From contig JAXQJY010000025.1 of NCBI GenBank assembly GCA_037042185.1, forward strand, positions 186,001 through 250,000: a stretch of 64,000 nucleotides of DNA, given 5' to 3'. How positions within the stretch are numbered: the stretch's first letter is position 1; each line of letters opens with the position of its first letter. Positions 56,930-64,000 of the stretch are shown here, piece by piece. This stretch comes from Sordariomycetes sp. S80-01Y (Eukaryota; Ascomycota; Sordariomycetes). The notes beneath the pieces were generated by a model. That model worked only from the letters and a program-made list of their open reading frames with translations. It did no database searches and was not told the origin of the DNA. The position numbers were made by a program, and so were the translations under genes.

Positions 56930-59019
56930 TTAGCAGTCCGGTGCCACTTTGCAGTCAACCACCGCCGTCTTCCCAGCCTTGACCTTGGCCACAGCGTCCT
57001 CCAAAACGCGCTTCAGCTCTGATGCCTTATCTACCCGAAACGCGTGAACATCACCCGACGCGGCTGCGGACGCTATCCCAGCGTAGTCCGGGGAAGGCTC
57101 GAAGGAGATGTTGATCTCTTCATTCGTGGCCTTGGAGCCCAGACCTTCGGGATGGACCAACTGCAAAGACTTTCGCGGCGCGTTCCAACCTAGACCGTCA
57201 GCTTCAGCCTGGACAAGACCAGGAGATAGGGTTGACTCACCTTTGTTATTCAGCACAATGGTTAGTATCGGGATGTTATACCGCTTTGATATCCAGTACA
57301 CACTTCCGGGCACAGTGAAGAGGTAGGTCCCGTCGCCCACGATCTGGACGATAAACTTGCCCTGCCCGTGGCCTCCCGCTTCGGCATCGCTCGCGAGTTT
57401 GATGCCCAACGCAGCTCCACCGGACCAGCCTAGGCCACCACCGCCACAGTTGATCCAGGATCCTGGTATATTGGGCCGGATGTTGTCGTGGACAAAACCG
57501 GTGTTCGTGACAGCTTCAACAGCCCAGATAGTGTCTTCGGGACAGATAGCGCGAAGCGTCTGGCAGAGGTGACCGGATCCAAAGCTGCCGTTGGCCAAAG
57601 GCTTCGCCTTCTGGTCGATTGCTTCCAGCCTCTTCTCGTACGACCCCTTGCGGATGGTCTCAAGCTTCAACGCATCGCGCTGCGCTGGCGCCACGGACCT
57701 GGCAGCTTCCGAGATCTGCCGCACCGCCGTCAAAGCATCGGCCTTAAACCGGCCGTCCGCCTGGATGTAGTGCAGTGGCATGAGATCTTTCAGAGGGTCG
57801 ACATCTACGTGGTAGATCTTTGCATCAGCGCTCGGCTTGCACCTGGTTTGAATCCACGGCACGTCGCAGTCGAGTACCAGGATGGCATCTGCCTCCTCAA
57901 TCGCGGGCTCGACGCTGAAGCGCAGACCTAACCAGGCGGGATGATCGGCGGGAAAGCACATGTCTGAGCCCCCAGTGTCCAGGACTCGAAGTCCTTTCAC
58001 TGTGTCGGCGAGCTGGACGAGGGCCTCGGGAATCTGGTGATTCCGCCCGGAGTATCCTGTGATGACCAAAGGCTTCTCGGCTCCCGATAACGCTTCGGCG
58101 ATTGTCTTTGCGGCGTCCTCTGGTAGCCCACCCAGTCTCACGGGATTCCAGTGCTCCTGCTTCAGCTCGTAGGGCTTGATATCAGCCTCTAACACCTCCC
58201 TGGCAGCGCATAGGTAGACCGGACCCCTCGGCTCACTGGTCGCGAACTGCAAAGCCCTGTTGACCATCTGCTTCACGTTCGTTCCAGTCTTGATCTCGGC
58301 TGTGTAACGACAGTACTGGCCCAGTATGGCCTTCTGGTCACCGATGTCCTGAAGCCAGTGGATGTACTCCGTGCGAGAGCCGCGAAGCTCGCCCTCGAGC
58401 GTGAAGGGCGACATGCCGGCGAATACAAGAACAGGGGCGCGACCTGTGGCGGCATTGTGCACGGCAGCGCCTAGTCCCTGGGTTCCGACGTCGACATGGA
58501 CGATCACGCACTGTGGCTTGCCTGTCAGGCGGGCGTAGCCGTCCGCCATGGACATGGCAACCATCTGGGATGCATCAGCCCACAACTTGACCTCTCTTAT
58601 GATCGTTTCAGCAGTAAACCTACCTCATTTGGACAGGTAATGATCCGAGGGAAGGTACTCTTCGCCTCCCGCTGGCCCTTAACCATTGCTTCTATGATAC
58701 TTGGATGGTCTGAACCCAGGTTGACGAAGCAATGGGTAATGCCGGCTTCCCATATTGCCTCAAAGAAAGCAAATGAAGCCGTGTAGATGCTGGAGGATGA
58801 GCTGGTCGAGTAAGATCTGTGACGTTGATTCGAGGATGTAACCCCAAGAGGAGTAACAGCCTTTGCAGCATGTCTCGTGCGCTGGCATTTCGATGACAGA
58901 GCCCTTTGCGTATGATGTTCTGCCCGGCAGGTAACCACGACTGAAGCAGGCCTGACAGCTCTAGAGAGCCCCCGGGCCAGCGGTGTGCCCCTAGCCAGGG
59001 CGGCTTTCAGGATAGGCAT
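56930..59019 (-). CDS. Thiamine-diphosphate enzyme, acetolactate synthase/benzoylformate decarboxylase-like
   Basis: Exons 59019-58624 and 58564-56930 (59-nt intron) give 676 residues. The first about 75 residues are Arg/Ala/Ser-rich without acidic residues in the first 40, a mitochondrial-presequence-like profile. The Pyr domain begins at ASFAFFEAIWEAGITHCFVN. The catalytic Glu sits in CPNE-MVAMSMADGYARLTG (residue about 132), exactly at the exon junction. The middle (PF00205-like) domain runs about residues 320-450. The PP domain has GGGGLGWSGGAALG and the GDG...NN cofactor motif (GDGTYLF ... LNNKGE). The substrate could be a 2-oxo acid or a formyl-CoA-type acceptor and cannot be fixed here. 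Transcription order on the same strand places the AA7-type oxidase just upstream, 532 nt away. Confidence 0.9.
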
Positions 59020-59551
59020 TGGAAATCGTGAAGTGGCAAGTCGTCCGCTTCGTCACCGGGACAAGTCCAATGCCTGTGAAGCTTGGTTGGATTTGCCTGA
59101 AGCTGTCAGAAGCACTGCAAATACCACCCGGACTGCTTAAACAAGAGGACGATACGGCAGCGATGTCGGATGCCGATCGACATTCGTGGAGTGAGGGGTT
59201 GAGCGCGGGGGAGACTAGACTAGTAACACAGGTCCCACCCGGCTTTTGTAGCGGATATGGGCATTGCGGAATCTCGGAAGGAAATTGGTTTAGCGGAGAA
59301 GTATAACTAAGAGACATAAACAGCCTTTACAGGTACGGAGTACCGGCAGTTCGAATGGGCCATGTCTGGGCGCCCAAGGCGCGCCGGAGAGTGGTTGGCG
59401 CATGCACGCAGCACCCTTGAGCATAGAGGTAACGGGGAAAGGACTCGTCTTGAATATATATAACTAAGACTGCTCCTCACAAACACCAGCCCCCTGGCGC
59501 TCACCTCCACCAAGCCGGCCATCGCGCAGCAGCACCGCTCTCAGCATCATC
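59020..59551. other. Intergenic region between two same-strand genes
   Basis: 532 nt, no gene. Read on the plus strand it contains two copies of TATAACTAAGA, at 59302 and 59459, the second inside an ATATATATA stretch. It serves as 3' flank of the oxidase gene and promoter of the thiamine-diphosphate enzyme gene. Confidence 0.6.
59302..59469. repeat. Two direct copies of TATAACTAAGA
   Basis: Copies lie at 59302-59312 and 59459-59469 and differ in flanks. Both lie upstream of the thiamine-diphosphate enzyme start (about 285 and 440 nt). They may be TATA-type promoter elements or coincidence. Confidence 0.5.
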
Positions 59552-61047
59552 CTACTCTGCGGCAGCGATGCTCTGCGGATTCCGGAAAACACCCTCGGGA
59601 TCCCATTTCTGTTTGATCTGCCTCAATCGAGGCACATGCTCACCCCAGTGAAACTCATTCGCGGCCTCGCGATCTAGCGTAGGGTCGATGTATCCGGCAT
59701 ATGTGGTACTGGCGTCAGGGGCACCGTCTCTGATGCGCTCTTGGACACCCTCGACGAAGTCGCGCGTTGCGTCATTGATCTCTGGAATGCCGACGACGTA
59801 AGATTGGTACATCATGACTTTGTCGCGGTGAGGGTACGAGTTGCCTTCCGTGAAGTCGGCCATGGCGCCGCCCTCCGAGTTCCAGATGATGGTCCAGATG
59901 AGTGAGCCCTTGTCTGCCTCGTCAATGTAGGCGAATAGGTCGTCGACGGTATCGTTGCTGAGGAGGTCTTCTTCGCGAAATGCAAGGGATCGGCTCGTAA
60001 ATGCGGTGGAGAGCTCTGCAAGATGGAGGCCAGCGAGCTCGGCCTGATGAGCGAGTGAGCCCATCCAGCCCAAGAGCTTGAGGTCGAGGACCCCTCCGCC
60101 GGGGATCTTGTCGGGAATCCCGCTCTCCTCGTACTCTTGTTCCGTGCCGTAGAAGGTCCCCGATATCATGACCCCCAGTGGTTGCGCAATGAACAACGAC
60201 GAGAATCGACGGTCAAGCTCCGGGTCGCCAACCAAGGCTTGCCATGCCTTGTACACGTCCGCCATCTCTGTTTGCGACCCGAAACTGAAGCTGTAGGTGT
60301 ACTCGACAACGTCGCCAGGCTCGGGGTGGGTGTGCACTTTGAACTCGGTGATGATGCCAAAGCTGCCGCCAGCACCTTTGAGACCGAAGAACAGATCTGC
60401 GTTCTCGGTGTAGCTCGCCCGTTGGATCTCACCGTCGGCGGTTACGACTTCGACCTCCTCAACATGATCGAGAGCGCTCCCCCACATCCTTGACATCGGG
60501 CCTAGACCACCCTGATACCATTAGACTCTCGTTCCCCGGTCGGGAATGTATGAACTTACAATGGTGGCATGGCCACCGATACCGACACTTGGGCAGGTAC
60601 CATGGGCGATCGCACGGCCTCCGTTGTCATGCAGGTACTCGTCAAGCTCGCCGAGTCGGAAGCCAGAGCCGAAGCTGGCCTCCCATGTGTCCTCGTCCAT
60701 GCTGAAGCTCTTCAGATTTTGGAGATCGATCATAACGGCGCCGTCTTCGCCCCCAGTGCCAAAGTTTCTGCCCGTGTCAGTGCCACATCGCAATGCTCCA
60801 ACAACGCTACGTACGCATATGAGTGCCCGCCGGACTTGGCCTGCACTGCAACATCATGTTCGACGGCGCACTTGACTGCGCCAGATACGTCTTGGGAGTC
60901 GTCGGGTCGAATAACGGCGGCAGGGACGACGGGGATGTCGAGATTGTAGGGCTTGACCCAGCCTATGTTGTAGAATGGGGTTGAAGGAAAGGCGACGCAT
61001 TCCGAGCGACCATCACACACGGCCTTGAGACAGTCAGCGAGAGACAT
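59552..61047 (-). CDS. FAD-linked oxidase, BBE/AA7 family
   Basis: Exons 61047-60815, 60767-60560 and 60511-59552 (introns of 47-48 nt) give 466 residues. The PCMH-type FAD domain holds both residues that tether flavin in glucooligosaccharide-oxidase relatives: His75 in KSGGHSYA and Cys136 in HGTCPSVGIGGH. GGLGPMSRMWG and GAGGSFGIITEF follow. The C-terminal BBE element is KWDPEGVFRNPQSI. Secreted AA7 oxidases carry signal peptides; this one begins MSLADCLKAVCDGRSECV with none, so an intracellular enzyme, as in biosynthetic pathways, is likelier. It catalyses oxidation with O2, giving peroxide, or makes new C-C or C-O bonds; the substrate is unknown. A frame shift between single readings is fully explained by the introns. 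Confidence 0.9.
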
Positions 61048-62797
61048 AGCCGAAGATCAGCAGGAAATAAAGATGCTTCGACGAGGGTGATAGAAGAGTG
61101 AAATGAAGGGGTGTTGCCGCATAACGGCGAGCAGCCTAATAACCAACCTTCGGGGTCAGGGGTGAAGCATCGTCCTCAGGGCCAAGCATTCGGCACTTTC
61201 AGAAGCATGTGAGCCGGTGGCAACGGAAAGCCCTTTACGCATTACCTTATTCCAGGGCACTTGCCAGCTTCTGCAACCGAGCTTCTTCCTCGCCTGGGAG
61301 GAGAGGCCCGTAGCAGCTTAGACAACAGGGCGTCCCTTGCAAGGACCGGACCTTGGGAGCGTTCCCCCCTGCGGATGGTACCTGCCACGACGGGTTGACG
61401 CTAAAGCGTGTTTGATTCCCAAAGTCTGGGGTTGGTGGCGCTTGCACCGAGGGATTCGCCGTTCAGGGACAGGGGTGTTGAATGTGTCGTGCGTCGATCC
61501 TCTGGTTGACAGCTAACGGTGGCCCAGCAAGTCACTGGCCTGCATTGACGCTTCGCTACGCACCGACGGCCACATCCAAGCAAGTGTCATTCGTGGTTGT
61601 CCAACAAACCTGTTTGTCTCCAAGACACCTGTTTCTGAACACGCACATCTTCATGCCTCAATGCTATCAGGCTTGGGGTTGATGGATGTGATTGCTGCGG
61701 GGACCCTGGCGCGACGAGGAAGGGGTTGTTTGCGACTTGTCAAATGTTTCTGCAACGTTTGCCTGGGCTGTTTCCGTCTCACAAGTTCCAAGTGGAGGGA
61801 TTCGGGACTTCATTGGTTCTGCCGGGGCGGAGATTTGGAGTCCAAGCACTCGCTCGCTTTATGCGCCCGATCCTCCGTTGGTCAAGTCGGCCATCTTGGA
61901 CATTCTCGAGGATTGCGGTCCGCCGGATTGGACCAGCGAGGTTTCCTCCGCTTATGCTATGGCGTATAGAAACAGGAAGGTCCTCGAGGCTTCCCCGTGC
62001 GAAGGACGTGGTTTCGGAAGCTACACAAGACGGATGGCTGCGTACGAAGGGGGTACGGCCAGAATTTGGACCTGTTGAGGCATTCTTTGCTAGCTTCGCA
62101 GGATGTTAAACCAGCCAGCTTCTCTCTTTCGAATCTTGAGTTCTGTAACGATCTGTCGCAAGGGTATGGCTCCGAAGATTCGACATGGGCTTAGTGGACT
62201 GCGTACAATTGTCTCCAGGCCAGAGGTCCAGCCAACTCTTGAACTGCGAAACGAGGCCCGTCCCATTCTCCCTGATTTCCAAATGAAAGCCGTCGAGGTG
62301 CTTGTCACCCCTTTCTTCTCTTAAGCCTGCTGTCACTAGGCGCATCGCACGGAACCACGGATGTGCCCACAATCGCCACGTCCTGCGCCTTGATGAGCGG
62401 ATGGTTCGAAGTGGCATAGGCTGGTGTTGGCTACGGGCTCAATGGAAGATTGTGACTCTCGCTCTGTCTTCAACCGTCGGGGAGGCGACATGTTCGTTAT
62501 CGCGACGCTCGAGGTGAAGAGGCGACATTCACTTCTCGATGCATCGTGAACTTGGCGCCCACATGGACCCTCACTGGCATTGGCATCGGTGGTGCGACGT
62601 CATCGATACCTCATCTCAACCTCAACGTTCTCGAATCTTGATGTCAGAAAACAATCGCTGTTTACATTCTGAACTATACACGCTGGCGCGAACTCACCAT
62701 AAACCTCATCTATCCCTCTAAGCCTCTCATTCTTGGGCTGCTGAATTTCCCCCAAACGCATTAACCCTACCCCTTCAGCTAGCAGCGCACTGTCACA
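61048..62797. other. Divergent promoter region, oxidase / phosphoketolase
   Basis: About 1.75 kb between two divergent genes. Frames up to 128 codons (61692-62109) start without ATG and overlap; not called. The last 150 nt before the phosphoketolase ATG are C/A/T-rich, typical of a fungal leader. Confidence 0.45.
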
Positions 62798-64000
62798 ATG
62801 CCTGGCCAATACATAGACCAACCGAACCCTCCGCCTCTGCCGAGTCATCTTCCTGACAAGACTCTCGATCTCGTCGTAAAACCGGAGAAAAGGGGTTTGG
62901 AAAAGAATGTTGCCCAGTCCTTAAAGGATTTTCAACAAGCGGCATGCTACCTTGCCGGGTGTAAGTCCCCCCTTCAGCCCTGCCATGCCGATCCCCGAGC
63001 TGACCCCCCTAGCAATGATCTTTCTTAAGGACAATGTCCTCCTGGAACGAGACCTCAAACATGAAGATATCAAGCCACGATTGCTGGGCCACTGGGGAAC
63101 GTGTCCCGGTCTGATCCTGATCTGGTCGCACCTCAACCTCCTCATCCGTAATCATGGGATGGACATGATCTATGTCATCGGACCGGGACACGGTGCTCCC
63201 GCTGCCTTGGCTTCGCTGTGGCTCGAAGGCTCACTTGAAAGGTTCTATCCTGAAAAGTACGCCGTCAGCAAAGACGGTCTCAGCAACCTCGTCTCTGGCT
63301 TCTCGGTGCCAGGCGGCTTCCCCAGTCACATCAACTCGGAAACACCGGGATCGATACACGAGGGCGGTGAGCTCGGATACGCCCTCGCTGTTTCTTTCGG
63401 CGCCGTGATGGACAGCCCCGACTTGATTGTCACGTGCGTGATTGGTGACGGAGAGGCAGAGAGCGGCCCAACTGCAACGGCGTGGCATGCGATCAAGTAC
63501 CTCGACCCTGCAGAGTCGGGCGCTGTGATCCCCATTCTGCACGTGAATGGCTTCAAGATCAGCGAGCGGACGATCTTCGGCTGCATGGATAACAAGGAGC
63601 TGGTGTCGCTTTTCTCTGGGTATGGATACCAATGCTGCATCGTCGAGGACATCGGCAACATCGACGTCGAGCTGAGCAGTGCCATGGAGTGGGCCGTCGC
63701 GGAGATCAAGAAGATCCAGCAAGCTGCCCGGAGCGGAAACCCCATCGTCAAGCCCAGGTGGCCGATGATCGTCCTTCGAACCCCAAAGGGCTGGACCGGC
63801 CCTCAGAAGATCGATGGCGAATTCATCGAGGGTTCCTTCAAGTCGCACCAGATCCCCGTGCCTGCGGCCAACAAGAACGACGAGCATCTCAAGATCCTGC
63901 AAGACTGGCTTCTCAGCTACGACCCGTCCAAGCTCCTCAAGGACGGACGACCCGCGCAAAGCATCCTCGATATCCTACCCAAGGAGGATCACAAGCGCCT
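62798..64000 (+). CDS. Phosphoketolase (xylulose-5-P/fructose-6-P), 5' part
   Basis: Exons 62798-62960 and 63013-64000, continuing past the window. About 383 residues of a family of some 800 are visible. The 52-nt intron (donor GTAAGT, acceptor CTAG) leaves Ser at the junction: CYLAG-S-MIFLKDN. Motifs typical of the first, thiamine-diphosphate-binding half: LLGHWGTCPGL, IYVIGPGHGAPA, VPGGFPSHINSETPGSIHEG and the cofactor motif GDGEAESG. The enzyme splits xylulose 5-phosphate (or fructose 6-phosphate) with phosphate to acetyl phosphate plus glyceraldehyde 3-phosphate (or erythrose 4-phosphate), giving a bypass for acetyl units in fungi. The start MPGQYIDQPNPPPLP is the first in-frame ATG after a leader. 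The 3' half, with its substrate domain, lies outside. Confidence 0.93.

Noticed and set aside
61692-62109. Overlapping frames of about 128 codons before the phosphoketolase
   Set aside because: They start without a good ATG, overlap each other and carry no domain.

Overview
The window looks like nuclear DNA of a filamentous ascomycete (Pezizomycotina, most likely Sordariomycetes). Genes are dense and carry short spliceosomal introns of about 48-84 nt with GT(A/G)AGN donors and YAG acceptors. The proteins are typical of the group: NudE, a Doa10-type ERAD ligase, a Zn2Cys6 regulator, TRI12-type MFS and YAT-type permeases, and a fungal phosphoketolase. Twenty protein-coding genes can be supported. 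Exon boundaries were worked out by reading frames and splice consensus; they are predictions without transcript evidence. No tRNA, rRNA, CRISPR array or recognisable transposon was seen.

Region 1 (1.3-25.6 kb) is mostly conserved cell biology and transport: NudE (-), a beta-lactamase-fold serine hydrolase (+), Doa10 (-), a very long Ala/Ser-rich membrane-anchored amphipathic protein (+), an amino-acid permease (+) with a long uORF-containing leader, and a full-length ABCC-type ABC transporter (-).

Region 2 (25.6-41.9 kb) starts with a 3.3 kb stretch without a recognisable gene and then looks accessory: a phenol 2-monooxygenase-like flavoenzyme, a secreted kelch protein, a four-TM protein, a small protein resembling antibiotic-biosynthesis-monooxygenase folds, and a divergently arranged TRI12-type exporter and short-chain dehydrogenase. 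The mix (hydroxylase, dehydrogenase, possible dimeric alpha/beta-barrel protein, exporter) would fit catabolism of, or resistance to, an aromatic compound, but no core biosynthetic enzyme is present and the link is inference.

Region 3 (45-64 kb) holds an MCxTETF-family protein, a Zn2Cys6 transcription factor, GABA transaminase, a Pho80-type cyclin, a thiamine-diphosphate decarboxylase/synthase-like enzyme with a presequence-like N terminus, an AA7/BBE-type flavin oxidase with both flavin-tethering residues but no signal peptide, and the 5' part of a phosphoketolase that runs off the right edge. The last three make a short stretch of central-carbon and oxidative enzymes, two of them thiamine-diphosphate dependent.
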